From positions 1-64,000 of the forward strand of contig CAWEHU010000018.1 of NCBI GenBank assembly GCA_963808965.1: a stretch of DNA of 64,000 bases, given 5' to 3'. A model generated the notes under the pieces. It ran no database searches, had not been told where the DNA came from, and saw nothing but the letters and a program-made list of their open reading frames with translations. The DNA comes from CAWEHU01 sp963808965 (GTDB taxonomy: Bacteria > Pseudomonadota > Alphaproteobacteria > Acetobacterales > Acetobacteraceae). Below are positions 35,883-44,516 of the stretch, piece by piece (position 1 is the stretch's first letter; each line of letters opens with the position of its first letter). The translations under genes were made by a program, and so were the position numbers.

Positions 35883-36008
35883 GCGCCAGTGTGGTGGGGG
35901 GAGGCTACCCAAAGGTTAATTCGGCTGCGGCACGGGGCTGGGATCTCCATCCCTTTTTCTCGCGACCATCATAGCCGGCCGTCGAACCGGACCTCATCGG
36001 AATGGTTG

Positions 36009-37085
36009 ATGGATGCTATGATCTCGCTGGCTCTGCTGCTATTCGTTCCACTCTCGCTCGCACTGAAGTTCCTCGCTGGGGCATCCTCGCTCGTGGTCTT
36101 CGGGACCGGAGCGATCGCGGTCGCGGTGCTTGCTGATTGGGTGCGACGGGCCACGGAGCAGATCGCCGAGCGCGCCGGCAGCATGGTGGGCGGGCTTCTC
36201 AATATCAGCTTCGGCAGCATCGCTGAGCTCGTGCTGGCTCTGTTCGTCCTCACGACCGGGCAAGTGGCCGTGGTGCAAGCGCAGATCACGGGCTCGATCA
36301 TCGGCACGAGCCTCCTCGGACTGGGCCTCGCTTCGTTCGTTGGCGGGCTCGGACGAGAGCGCCAGGAATTCAATCGGGCGAGCATCGGACTGCTCTCGAC
36401 TCTCTTATTTCTGGTCGTGATCGCGTTGCTGTTGCCGGCCGTGTTCGACGCAACTCAGCGTGCGTCCGCCACCGCCGACGTGGTGGGCCTGACAGACGAG
36501 CAGCTTAGCCTCGCGGCATCAGTCATACTTCTGCTGATTTATATAGCGAACCTAATCTACACGCTCATCACGCATCGCGACGTGTTCGCGGCCGAGGAGT
36601 CACGTGCACAGGCGAAGTGGAGCTTGCGCCGTTCGCTCGCGGTTCTGATCGGCGGCACCGTCGCGATCGCGATCCAGGCGGAGCTCGTCTCCGACGCACT
36701 CGGCGACGCGGCGGCAACGATTGGCCTCTCCCCGGTGTTCCTCGGTGTGATTGTGCTGGCGCTCGTCGGTACCTCGGCCGACCTCTTTGCGGCCGTCGTT
36801 TTTGCTCGGCAAGACCGAATGACAATCGTCTTTAGCATCTGCATCGGGTCGGCAATTCAGATAGCCCTCGTTGTCGCCCCGCTTCTCGTGCTGATTTCCT
36901 GGGCTCTTGGCCATCCCATGAGCCTCGTGCTGGGCAATCCGGTTGACCTGTTTGCGATCGCGAGCACCGCCTTCGTGGTCCGGGCCATCGCCGCCGATGG
37001 AGCCACGACCTGGTTCGAGGGTCTGCTGCTGGTCGGCATCTACGTTCTATTCGGTCTCGCCTTTTATTTCGTGCGTACACCCTGA
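36009..37085 (+). CDS. Calcium/proton exchanger family membrane protein
   Basis: A 358-residue CaCA-superfamily antiporter with about 10-11 hydrophobic helices. The two inverted alpha repeats are recognisable: GGLLNISFGSIAELVLALFV with LTTGQ in the first half, and FLGVIVLALVGTSADLFAAV followed by VFARQDRMTIVFSICIGSAI in the second. They match the CAX/ChaA pattern, although GNAAE of typical members reads GTSAD in repeat 2. It probably exports Ca2+ or other divalent cations against protons. ATG 36009 is chosen over the longer frame because hydrophobicity begins just after it; ATG 36018 is equally possible. Confidence 0.82.
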   Translation: MDAMISLALLLFVPLSLALKFLAGASSLVVFGTGAIAVAVLADWVRRATEQIAERAGSMVGGLLNISFGSIAELVLALFVLTTGQVAVVQAQITGSIIGTSLLGLGLASFVGGLGRERQEFNRASIGLLSTLLFLVVIALLLPAVFDATQRASATADVVGLTDEQLSLAASVILLLIYIANLIYTLITHRDVFAAEESRAQAKWSLRRSLAVLIGGTVAIAIQAELVSDALGDAAATIGLSPVFLGVIVLALVGTSADLFAAVVFARQDRMTIVFSICIGSAIQIALVVAPLLVLISWALGHPMSLVLGNPVDLFAIASTAFVVRAIAADGATTWFEGLLLVGIYVLFGLAFYFVRTP

Positions 37086-37215
37086 AACGGAACAAACGGC
37101 AGCTCAGGCTGGCTCCAGCCAGAGATTCAGAGTCGGGCAGCGGTCACAGCTCCGTGACTGCGCAGCTTTTCTTAAGCTGGCGCGATGGTCTCCCATTCTT
37201 GAGGAGGACATGAGC

Positions 37216-37734
37216 ATGAGCGGCGCGACCGATACGGCACGCGAAATCTACACGACCGGGCTGCGCAACCAGCACGCGGTCGAGAACCAGGCAATCGAAT
37301 TGCTCGAACGGCAACTCGGCCGGCTCGAGAGCTATCCCGAGATGGCGGAGCGGATGCGCCAGCACCTTGAAGAATCACGCGAGCAGGCGCGGCGCATCGA
37401 GGATCTGCTGGCGGGTCTCGGAACCAGCCATTCCGCCGTCAAGGACACGGTGATGTCCTTCGTCGGCAACATGGCCGCGCTGATGCACGCCCCGGCCGGG
37501 GACGAGGTGGTGAAGAACACCTTCGCCAATTTCGCCTTCGAGCATTACGAGATCGCCGCCTACAAATCGTTGCTGACGCTCGCGGACGTGACGGGGCACA
37601 GCGCGGCGGTCAACGCGCTCAAGCAATCCCTGTCGGAGGAGGAGTCGATGGCGCGCTGGATCGACGAGCACATCGCCGACACGACGCGCAAATTCATCAG
37701 CCGCTCGGAGGCCGGGCAGACCGCCGGGCGATGA
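37216..37734 (+). CDS. DUF892 (YciE/YciF) ferritin-like protein
   Basis: A 172-residue, mainly helical protein of the DUF892 family with regularly spaced Glu/His that could bind a di-iron centre: GLRNQHAVENQAIELLERQL, HLEESREQARRIEDLL, FANFAFEHYEIAAYKSLLTL and SEEESMARWIDEHIADTTRK. GAGGAGG (37201-37207) is ideally placed for ATG 37216; ATG 37210 would be too close. Family members are stress-associated. A second DUF892 gene lies at 62199-62693. Its 3' end overlaps the convergent hpnG by 38 bp. Confidence 0.85.
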   Translation: MSGATDTAREIYTTGLRNQHAVENQAIELLERQLGRLESYPEMAERMRQHLEESREQARRIEDLLAGLGTSHSAVKDTVMSFVGNMAALMHAPAGDEVVKNTFANFAFEHYEIAAYKSLLTLADVTGHSAAVNALKQSLSEEESMARWIDEHIADTTRKFISRSEAGQTAGR

Positions 37735-38383
37735 TCGCCGCCACGCGCTGAACCAGCGCTCGCCGCGCGACGGCCGCGTCCGCGGCGAGCCGGATCAGGC
37801 CCGCGATCTGCGACGGCTCGCGGGTCACGGCTCGCAGCACCTGGAGCAGCGCGATCCTACCGTGCAGGTCGAGCGCGGCCAGCGCGGCGCGCGGCAGCGA
37901 ACGCTCCGCCGGATCGCAAATCGCCCGGAGCACGGCGAATGGCAGGCCGCGTGCCGCCGCTACGCTCGCGACGCCCCCGGTTTCGAGATCGATCGCGGCG
38001 GCCCCGGTCTCGGCGTGGAGCTTTCGCTTCTCGGCGCCGGTTGTGGCGATGCGCTTGCCTGCGAGGAGGAGATCGGTGCTCGCACCCCCCAACCGCGCCG
38101 CAAGCGGGGGGTCGGCGGGGAGCGAACGCCCATCGCAGAGGATTCGCGCGGGAACGACGATAGTGCCCGGCCGGAGCGTAGGATCGAGCCCTCCCGCCAG
38201 CCCAAAGCTGATCAGCGCCGTCGCGCCTTCGTCGGCTAGCCTCTGGGCGGCTTGCGCCGCGCCGGGCGCATCCCCTCCACCGACTTCGACCCGAAAGCCG
38301 AGCCGCCGCGCGATCCGCGCCTCGGCCGCGAGCCCGACGACGACGCCGATGCGTTCAGAACCCAAACGCGACCCGGCGCTCAT
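37697..38383 (-). CDS. hpnG: Hopanoid-associated phosphorylase/nucleosidase HpnG
   Basis: A 228-residue PNP/UDP-family nucleoside phosphorylase-like protein: ERIGVVVGLAAEARIARRLG, then FGLAGGLDPTLRPGTIVVPA, DLETGGVASVAAARGLPFAV (normally DME-type substrate-binding block) and RAICDPAERSLP. In hopanoid producers HpnG removes adenine from adenosylhopane to give ribosylhopane. The start at ATG 38383 overlaps the shc 3' end by 29 bp, so the genes are coupled. Order hpnE-shc-hpnG matches hopanoid operons. MTA/SAH nucleosidase is the alternative, but the context favours HpnG. Confidence 0.85.
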   Translation of the reverse strand: MSAGSRLGSERIGVVVGLAAEARIARRLGFRVEVGGGDAPGAAQAAQRLADEGATALISFGLAGGLDPTLRPGTIVVPARILCDGRSLPADPPLAARLGGASTDLLLAGKRIATTGAEKRKLHAETGAAAIDLETGGVASVAAARGLPFAVLRAICDPAERSLPRAALAALDLHGRIALLQVLRAVTREPSQIAGLIRLAADAAVARRALVQRVAAIIARRSARPPSG

Positions 38384-40292
38384 TGCCGCGCCGGAGATTG
38401 CGATAGCGGGCGAGGGCGAGCAGCGGGAAGAACAGCCGGTAACCGTGGTAGCGGAGATAGAAAACGCGCGGGAACCCGACCGCCGTGTAGGGCAGCTCGG
38501 TCCATTCCCCATCGGGAAGCTGGGTCGCCGCCAAATATTCGATGCCGCGCGTCACGGCGGGATGCGAAACCTCGCCCGCCGCCATCAGTCCCAGTAACGC
38601 CCAGGCCGTCTGCGACGGCGTGCTCTCCTTGTAGTGGCCGTGCGGAGCATCGCCGTAGGTCTCCTCGTCCTCGCCCCAGCCGCCATCCTCCCGCTGCACG
38701 GATAGCAGCCAAGCGACGGCGCGGCACACCATCGCATCCGAGGCCGGCACGCCCGCGGCGTTGAGGGCGCAGAGCACGGACCAGGTCCCGTAGATGTAGT
38801 TGGTACCCCAGCGGCCAAACCAGCTCCCCTCTTTCTCCTGTTCGCGCCGCAGGTAGTCGAGCGCGCGCGCGATCGCCGGGCCGTCCTCCGCATGACCGAG
38901 TTGGGCCAGGAAGGAGATGCAGCGCGCAGTCACATCCGCGGTCGGCGGGTCGAGCAGTGCGCCGTGATCGGCAAAGGGGATGTGATTGAGGTAGTCGTAG
39001 TTGTTGTCCGCGTCGAACGCGCCCCAGCCGCCGTTCCGGCTCTGCATCCCGAGAATCCATGCGCGCGCGCGCTCAATCAAATCCGCGTGGGCCGGGTCGC
39101 CGTTCCGGTGCAGGAGCATGCCGACGACCGCGGTGTCGTCCACGTCCGGGTAATGGGCGTTCTGGTACTGAAACGCCCATCCGCCGGGCGGTGCGTCCGG
39201 TCGCGCGACCGCCCAATCCCCGGCGACGTCCGTGATCTGGCGCGCACGCAACCATGCACACGCGGCCGCGACGTCGGGATTCACGGCGCTGTCCGCCTCG
39301 GCTACTGCGTGAGCGGCGAGGCTCGTGTCCCAGACCGGTGACAGGCAAGGCTGGCAGTAAGCGCGGTCTTCTCCCACCACCAGCAACTTGCGGACGGAGG
39401 CCCACGCGATCGCCGCGTCGGGATGGTCCGGTGCGTAGCCGAGCGTGTCGAACATCATCACGGCGTTCGCCATGGCCGGGTAAATGCCGCCGAGGCCGTC
39501 CTCGCCGTTCAGCCGCTCGGTGACGAAACGTACCGCCGCTTCGATCGCGCGACGGCGAGGATGCGCGGGAAAGCCCGGTTCGGCCGCGCGGAGTGCTACA
39601 TCCACCGCTTTGAAGAACTGGCCCCAGCGCGAGCGATACGGGCCGCGTATCCAGTCCCGCACCTGTTCAGGGGGCGTACGGAACAGCTCCGGGATCGCGA
39701 CACGGCGCGGATTGCGGGCGAGTGGTTTCAGCGCCATCAACACGATGAGCGGCACGATCACGGTGCGCGACCAGTACGAGACCTTGCTCAAGTGGAAGGG
39801 AAACCACCGCGGCAGAAGCATGATCTCGACCGGCATCACCGGCACCGCGCGCCATGGCACCTGACCGAACAGCGCGAGCTGCGCGCGGGTAAAGACATTG
39901 CTGCGCTCGGCGCCGCCAGCCGCGAGGATCGCCTCCCGCGCTCGCCGCATATGCGGCGCGTCCGGATCGTCGCCGATCGCCTTGAGGGCGAAATATGCCT
40001 TCACGCTGGCGGAAAGATTGAACGCGCCGTCGTGGAACAGCGGCCAACCGCCGTGCGTGCCCTGGATCGCCCGGAGATACACGCCGATCTTCGCTTCGAG
40101 TGCCGGCTCGATCCGGTCGAGGAAGTGTTCGAGCAGCACGTATTCGGCCGGGATGGTCGCGTCCGCTTCCAACTCGAACACCCAATGGCCGTCTTGCGCC
40201 TGATGGCGGGCCAGCGCGGCGCGGGCGCGGTCCACCGCTTGAGCGAGCAGCGTATCGGGCAGGTCGGCGGGTTCGGCGGTTTCCAGCGGCAT
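38355..40292 (-). CDS. shc: Squalene-hopene cyclase
   Basis: A 645-residue class II triterpene cyclase that converts squalene to hopene at the membrane. The protonating motif DVDDTAV is present near residue 383. QW repeats are seen as QNGGWGAFDADNNYDYLNHI, EGSWFGRWGTNYIYGTWSVL and DGGWGEDEETYGD, and the C-terminal TAVGFPRVFYLRYHGYRLFF is typical. ATG 40292 is chosen (MPLETAEPADLPD); the open frame runs 23 codons further upstream into hpnE. Length is normal (630-680). Confidence 0.95.
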   Translation of the reverse strand: MPLETAEPADLPDTLLAQAVDRARAALARHQAQDGHWVFELEADATIPAEYVLLEHFLDRIEPALEAKIGVYLRAIQGTHGGWPLFHDGAFNLSASVKAYFALKAIGDDPDAPHMRRAREAILAAGGAERSNVFTRAQLALFGQVPWRAVPVMPVEIMLLPRWFPFHLSKVSYWSRTVIVPLIVLMALKPLARNPRRVAIPELFRTPPEQVRDWIRGPYRSRWGQFFKAVDVALRAAEPGFPAHPRRRAIEAAVRFVTERLNGEDGLGGIYPAMANAVMMFDTLGYAPDHPDAAIAWASVRKLLVVGEDRAYCQPCLSPVWDTSLAAHAVAEADSAVNPDVAAACAWLRARQITDVAGDWAVARPDAPPGGWAFQYQNAHYPDVDDTAVVGMLLHRNGDPAHADLIERARAWILGMQSRNGGWGAFDADNNYDYLNHIPFADHGALLDPPTADVTARCISFLAQLGHAEDGPAIARALDYLRREQEKEGSWFGRWGTNYIYGTWSVLCALNAAGVPASDAMVCRAVAWLLSVQREDGGWGEDEETYGDAPHGHYKESTPSQTAWALLGLMAAGEVSHPAVTRGIEYLAATQLPDGEWTELPYTAVGFPRVFYLRYHGYRLFFPLLALARYRNLRRGNERRVAFGF

Positions 40293-40311
40293 CGGTCGGT
40301 CCGGGATCGGT

Positions 40312-41550
40312 TCAGGCCGCGAGGATGACCTCGGCGGCGGCTCGGCCGGACCTGATGGCACCTTCGATCGTGGCCGGCAAGCCGGTCGCGATCCAGTCGC
40401 CCGCGAGGGCCAGATTGCCCATGGGCGTGCGGGCCGGCGGCCGGAGGCGGTCCTGGGCCGGGGTCGCCGCGAAGGTCGCGCGCTTCTCCTTCACCACGCG
40501 CCAGGGCGGGATCGGATCAGCCAGCCCAAGTGCCGCGCGCACATCGGGCCAGACCGCGGCTGCGATCTGCTCGGCGGGCTGGTCCACCATGCGGTTCGCG
40601 GCGCTGATCGTAACCGAGACATGCCCCGGCTTCACGAATACCCACTCCGCCGTGCCGCCGATCAGCCCGACGAAGCCGGCCTCGCCGGGATCGACCTCGA
40701 TGCGAAAGTGGATATTGAGGATCGCCTCGAACTCGGAAGGCGCGACGAGATGCGGCATCAGCGTGCTCGCGATCCAGGGTGGCACTGCCAGGACCACCGA
40801 ATCAGAGGGCCCAACCTTGATCGGGCCGTCCGGGGTGTGAAACGCCGCCGCGCGGTCGGCAGCGCTCTCGATGAGGCTCACTCGCTTGCCGAACAGCACG
40901 CGCACGCCACGCGCCTGTAGATAGGCGAGAGCGGGATCGACGAGGCTCTCCGAAAGTCCTTCGCGTGGAACCGCGGGAACGCAGGCGGCGCCGCCTTGCG
41001 CCAGGGTCTCGTTCACCACGGCAGCGAGCAGGCTTGCGGACCCCTGCTCCGGCCGCGTGTTGAGGGCCGCAATGGCAAGCGGTTCGATGAGACGAGTGTA
41101 AAGCGTTCCGGGCCGCAGCGCCCCCGCCACGGTCGCCGCTGGCTTCACACGGCGCAGCGCCAGCAGCGCGAGATAATCGAGCGGCTTGGTTCCCGGCACC
41201 CGGCGCGCGGATGAGAAGATCCACCACGGGAAGCGTCCGGCGTTGGGGCGTACGTTCCAACGCGCGCCGGTGCGGACATCCATAAAGGGAAACAGCGGCT
41301 CGCCGGGACCTCGCATCGTCTGGCGCGCGCCGACCCGGTCGAGATAGGCGAAGGCCGCCTCATTTCCCGAGAGCAGCAGGTGATTGCCGTTATCGACGCG
41401 GCAGCCGAGTTCCCGGTCGAAATAGGACCGGCACCGTCCGCCTGCCTGCGGCCCCGCCTCATAGACCGTAACGCTGCGCCCCGCATCGGTCAGCGCGAGC
41501 GCTGTGGACAAGCCGGAGAGGCCGGCGCCGATGACGTGGACGTGGCTCAA
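40312..41550 (-). CDS. hpnE: Hydroxysqualene dehydroxylase HpnE
   Basis: A 412-residue FAD-dependent amine-oxidase-like flavoprotein that reduces hydroxysqualene to squalene. It has the dinucleotide fold VHVIGAGLSGLSTALALTDA followed by VYEAGPQAGGRCRSYFD, VDNGNHLLLSGNEAAFAYLD, RPEQGSASLLAAVVNETLAQ and the C-terminal LALAGDWIATGLPATIEGAI. I begin at TTG 41550, directly before SHVHVIGAG, because the open frame above it has no family sequence; ATG 41649 is the alternative. In most genomes hpnC and hpnD precede hpnE, but here the upstream DNA does not encode them. Confidence 0.9.
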   Translation of the reverse strand: MSHVHVIGAGLSGLSTALALTDAGRSVTVYEAGPQAGGRCRSYFDRELGCRVDNGNHLLLSGNEAAFAYLDRVGARQTMRGPGEPLFPFMDVRTGARWNVRPNAGRFPWWIFSSARRVPGTKPLDYLALLALRRVKPAATVAGALRPGTLYTRLIEPLAIAALNTRPEQGSASLLAAVVNETLAQGGAACVPAVPREGLSESLVDPALAYLQARGVRVLFGKRVSLIESAADRAAAFHTPDGPIKVGPSDSVVLAVPPWIASTLMPHLVAPSEFEAILNIHFRIEVDPGEAGFVGLIGGTAEWVFVKPGHVSVTISAANRMVDQPAEQIAAAVWPDVRAALGLADPIPPWRVVKEKRATFAATPAQDRLRPPARTPMGNLALAGDWIATGLPATIEGAIRSGRAAAEVILAA

Positions 41551-41755
41551 TTCGCTATCGCGCCGGTGCTGGATGATCGCATCTGGGTTTCCCAGAAAAC
41601 CGCACCTCGCGGCGGAGCTTCGGGGCGGGTGAGCCGCGTTGACTGGCATTATACCCGCGCCGCCGACCCTCTCCATCCCTGTTAGGAGTTGGATATTAAG
41701 TCGCCGAACCTTTGTAGCCAGTTTGGAGGTGACTTCATCAAGCGCGCCCTTGCTG

Positions 41756-42946
41756 TCAGGATAGCAAGTCGAGTGCGGCGCGCGAGAGGGCCTGTACGCC
41801 GATGCCGATGCACCGCTCATCGGGCTGATAGGCGGAGTTGTGCAGCTTGTCCGCGCGCCCTGGCTGGGCCGAGCCGATGCGCAACTGAAAAGCCGGGACC
41901 CGTTCGGCCATCAGCGCGAAATCCTCGCCTCCAAGACTCGGGCCGCCTTCCGTGATGACGTCGCCGAACTGTCCGCGCACCGACGCCACCGCCCTCTCCA
42001 GCACGCCATCATCATTCACGAGGGGCGGCACACCGCGTACGTAATCGACCTCACAGGTCACGCGCATTCCCTCGGCCAGCCCGGCGCATAAACGCCGGAT
42101 GGAATGCTCGGCTGTATCGCGCGTCTCTGCGTCCAAGGTTCGCACCGTCCCCTTCAACATGCAGGCATCCGGGATGATGTTCCGGGCGCTGCCGCCATGG
42201 ATCGCGCCGATCGTCACCACCGCCGGATGGGTGGGCTTCACCTCCCGCGCCACGACGGTCTGGAGTTGCGTGACCAACGTCGCCGCCGCGACGATCGGAT
42301 CAACCGCCGTGTGAGGGTAGGCGGCGTGGCCCGAGCGGCCGCGTACCGTCACGTCGAAGCGGTCCGATGCTGCGAGGCACGCGCCGCGGGCGAAGCCGAA
42401 CCGCCCGACCGGCGTGTCCGGGTGATTGTGATAGCCGAGCGCCATATCGACCTTCGGCTCCTCCAGCACGCCGTCGGCGATCATCGCCGCCATGCCGTCG
42501 AGCGATTCCTCAGCGGGCTGGAACACCAGCTTGATGGTGCCGGCGAGGCGGGGCGCCAGTTCCTTCAGAACCGAGGCGACACCGAGCAACGTGCTCGTGT
42601 GGACATCATGGCCGCAGGCGTGCATCCGGCCATCGACGGTGCTGGCGAAAGGAAGGCCGGTCTGCTCGTGGATCGGCAAAGCATCCATGTCCCCACGGAT
42701 CGCGAGCACGGGTCCCGGCCGCCCGCCTTCGATCAGCCCGACCACGCCGGTGCGGCCGACACCTGTCCGATGTGGAATGCCCAGCTTCTCCAGCTCGCGC
42801 GCGACCACGCCCGCGGTGCGGATTTCGTGGAAGGCCAGCTCCGGATGCGCGTGCAGATCGCGCCGAATGGCGATCAGCTCCGGCTCGATCCGTCGCGTTG
42901 CTTCGCTGATAGCGGTCTGAGGATCGTTGAGCAGAGCGTCAGGCAT
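41756..42946 (-). CDS. M20-family amidohydrolase (hippurate hydrolase-like)
   Basis: A 396-residue dinuclear metallohydrolase. It has the N-terminal IRRDLHAHPELAFHEIRTAG, metal ligands in MHACGHDVHTSTLLG (HxD-like), the Glu base in FQPAEESLDGMAAMI, YHNHPDTPVG, the dimerisation/lid domain GRSGHAAYPHTAVDPIVAAA, and a C-terminal GGPSLGGEDFALMAERVPAF. It should cleave N-acyl amino acids or aromatic acyl-glycine conjugates. Given the aromatic catabolism to the right, release of benzoate from hippurate is a reasonable idea but unproven. It is downstream of the SelW-like gene on the same strand, separated by a strong hairpin. Confidence 0.9.
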   Translation of the reverse strand: MPDALLNDPQTAISEATRRIEPELIAIRRDLHAHPELAFHEIRTAGVVARELEKLGIPHRTGVGRTGVVGLIEGGRPGPVLAIRGDMDALPIHEQTGLPFASTVDGRMHACGHDVHTSTLLGVASVLKELAPRLAGTIKLVFQPAEESLDGMAAMIADGVLEEPKVDMALGYHNHPDTPVGRFGFARGACLAASDRFDVTVRGRSGHAAYPHTAVDPIVAAATLVTQLQTVVAREVKPTHPAVVTIGAIHGGSARNIIPDACMLKGTVRTLDAETRDTAEHSIRRLCAGLAEGMRVTCEVDYVRGVPPLVNDDGVLERAVASVRGQFGDVITEGGPSLGGEDFALMAERVPAFQLRIGSAQPGRADKLHNSAYQPDERCIGIGVQALSRAALDLLS

Positions 42947-43095
42947 GGCTCGCTGCCTCGGTCAGGACAGACCGGGGATCATGAGCCCGGCCTCGCGGCC
43001 CAGCAAGGCGCACGCGCGGATCCATGTCTCAGGGACCATGCCGATCCTTCGTTCGCGGTCTTACCACCGTCACGCGGCAGGTGCCGCTCGCGTGT

Positions 43096-43113
43096 CTCCG
43101 CCTTCGGGCGGAG
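43096..43113 (-). terminator. Strong hairpin downstream of the SelW-like gene
   Basis: CTCCGCC-TTCG-GGCGGAG is a perfect 7-bp stem with a tetraloop, lying 13 nt beyond the stop of the selenoprotein gene on the minus strand. No T run follows, so intrinsic termination is uncertain; the hairpin could instead protect the 3' end of a short transcript. Confidence 0.4.
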
Positions 43114-43125
43114 CGAGGCGGGACA

Positions 43126-43344
43126 TCAGGCGAGGACGGAAGCCACCTCGGCGTCTGTTGGAAACCGGCCGGTCGCTTTCTTCGAGAAGCGGAGCCCACC
43201 GTCCACGGTGATCTCGAAGACGCCGCCGCGGCTCTTGCGGAGAGCGACCGTAGCTCCCGGCGACTTCGCCAGAATCATGTCCCGCGCCGCACGGGCGCGC
43301 GGCTCGTAGCCTCACATGCCGCAATATTCGATTTCGACCTGCAT
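43126..43344 (-). CDS. SelW/SelT/SelH-family (Rdx) selenoprotein with in-frame UGA
   Basis: From ATG 43344 the frame reads MQVEIEYCGM, then TGA (43314-43312), then GYEPRARAARDMILAKSPGA, VALRKSRGGVFEITVDGGLR and FSKKATGRFPTDAEVASVLA, ending at TGA 43128-43126. The total is 72 residues, the normal size of Rdx proteins. The UGA falls exactly at the second redox position of the CxxU motif (C8-G9-M10-U11), and the sequence after it is well conserved (GVFEITVDG, SKK, GRFP). AAGGA lies 8 nt before the ATG. A stable hairpin follows the UGA (see next entry). This makes a Sec-containing thioredoxin-fold redox protein far more likely than a pseudogene. Translation requires selA, selB, selC and selD elsewhere in the genome. 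Confidence 0.82.
43282..43302 (-). promoter_or_regulatory. Candidate bacterial SECIS hairpin
   Basis: Starting 10 nt after the in-frame UGA, the minus strand has CCGCGC (43302-43297), a 9-nt loop GCCCGTGCG and GCGCGG (43287-43282). A compact hairpin with a GU in its apical loop, about 20 nt from the UGA and inside the coding region, is what SelB recognises in bacteria. The primary sequence of such elements is not conserved, so this rests on position and stability. Confidence 0.5.
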
Positions 43345-43391
43345 CTCCGGGTTCCTTGTTGCCGAATGCGAGCGAGTATAGCAGACCGCCG

Positions 43392-44310
43392 TCAATCAGC
43401 CCCGCCCGATTTTGCCGCATTGGAAATCTGGCGCCGGTCGCTGCCCGGCAGCACCGTCACGGTCGCGGTGCGGCCCGAAATCAGATCGATGCCGGCAGGA
43501 ACCGAGTTCGATCGCGACGCGCACGGGGATGCGCTGCGCCAGGCGTACCCAGCTGAAGGTCGGATTGACGTTAGGCAGCAGATTCGGGCTTTGGGCGCGC
43601 TCGCGATCGGCGATGCCGCGGGCGATACTCTCGACGTGGCCATGGATAGCCCGGCTCTCACCCATCAGCCGCACGGAGACGAGGTCTCCTACATGGATGC
43701 GCGGCAGCTTCGTTTCCTCGAAATAGCCGTTCACATAGAACGAATCCGAGTCGACCTGGGCCAGCACGGCCTGGCCTGCGTTCACGTAGTCGCCGGGGCG
43801 GAGCTCGAGATTGGTGACGATGCCGTTGACAGGCGCGGTTACCTGCGTGCGGGCCACGTTGAGCTGCGCCACGGCTCGTGCCGCGAGCGCCTGGTCGTAG
43901 TTGGCCTGGGCGACAGTCGCTGCCCTTACCGCTTGCTCTTGCTGAGCCTTGGCGATCGATAAAGCGTTCAGCGAGAGAGCGCGCTCCGCATCCCGTTGGG
44001 CCTGTTCCATCGTCGCCCTGTTGCTGGCCAGCGTGGCTTCCGCCTGCTGCAATGCGAGCACGTAACGCTGGGCGTCGATGCGAAACAGCAAGTCTCCCCG
44101 ATGCACGAACTGATTGTCTTGCACGACGACGTCGGCGACGAGGCCCGCGACATCGGGCGCCACCAGCACCACATCGGCGCGTACGCGTCCGTCCCGGGTC
44201 CAAGGCGCCTCCATGTAATAGGCCCAGAGCTGCCACCCGATCACGGCCGCCACTACGACTGCGACTGCCGTCACCAGCCAAGACCCAAAGGGGCGGAGGG
44301 CCAGTCTCAT
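43392..44310 (-). CDS. HlyD/AaeA-type membrane fusion protein (frameshift near C-terminus)
   Basis: Periplasmic adaptor of about 305 residues. It has one N-terminal transmembrane helix (WLVTAVAVVVAAVIGWQLWA), the family opening WTRDGRVRADVVLVAPDVAG, QDNQFVHRGDLLFRIDAQRY, a helical hairpin, then TQVTAPVNGIVTNLELRPGD and VNPTFSWVRLAQRIPVRVAI. The family C-terminus, VPAGIDLISGRTATVTVLPG, follows in the next frame if one A near 43508 is removed. The stop then is at 43392. With DUF1656 and FUSC genes immediately upstream it forms an AaeB-AaeX-AaeA-like efflux operon, probably exporting aromatic carboxylic acids. ATG overlaps the DUF1656 stop (ATGA). Confidence 0.88.
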
Positions 44311-44516
44311 ATGAGCGACAATCGAACAGAGAGTGCCGCCACGCCGCCCAGCACGATCACAAGGAGCGCCATGTCAAACAGCGCAGGATACGCAACGAAA
44401 CGATAGAACCCAAGCCGCCCGAGCAGGCGCCGGAGCAACGCACGGACGACGAAGGCAATGAGCGCCCACGCGAGAACGGGCGGCAGCAGCACGCCGTAGA
44501 GGTCCAGTTCCTGCAT
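44307..44516 (-). CDS. DUF1656 (AaeX-like) small membrane protein
   Basis: A 69-residue inner-membrane protein with two hydrophobic segments (PPVLAWALIAFVVRALL and PALFDMALLVIVLGGVAALS) and the family opening MQELDLYGVLLPP. It starts at the TAATG junction with the FUSC gene and ends in an ATGA overlap with the HlyD gene. It is always found between these two in aromatic-acid efflux operons. Its role in the pump is unknown. Confidence 0.92.
   Translation of the reverse strand: MQELDLYGVLLPPVLAWALIAFVVRALLRRLLGRLGFYRFVAYPALFDMALLVIVLGGVAALSVRLSLI

Noticed and set aside
42104..43309. Open frame of 401 codons on the plus strand across the M20 gene and the selenoprotein region
   Set aside because: No family similarity and low-complexity Arg/His-rich sequence; it covers two real minus-strand genes.
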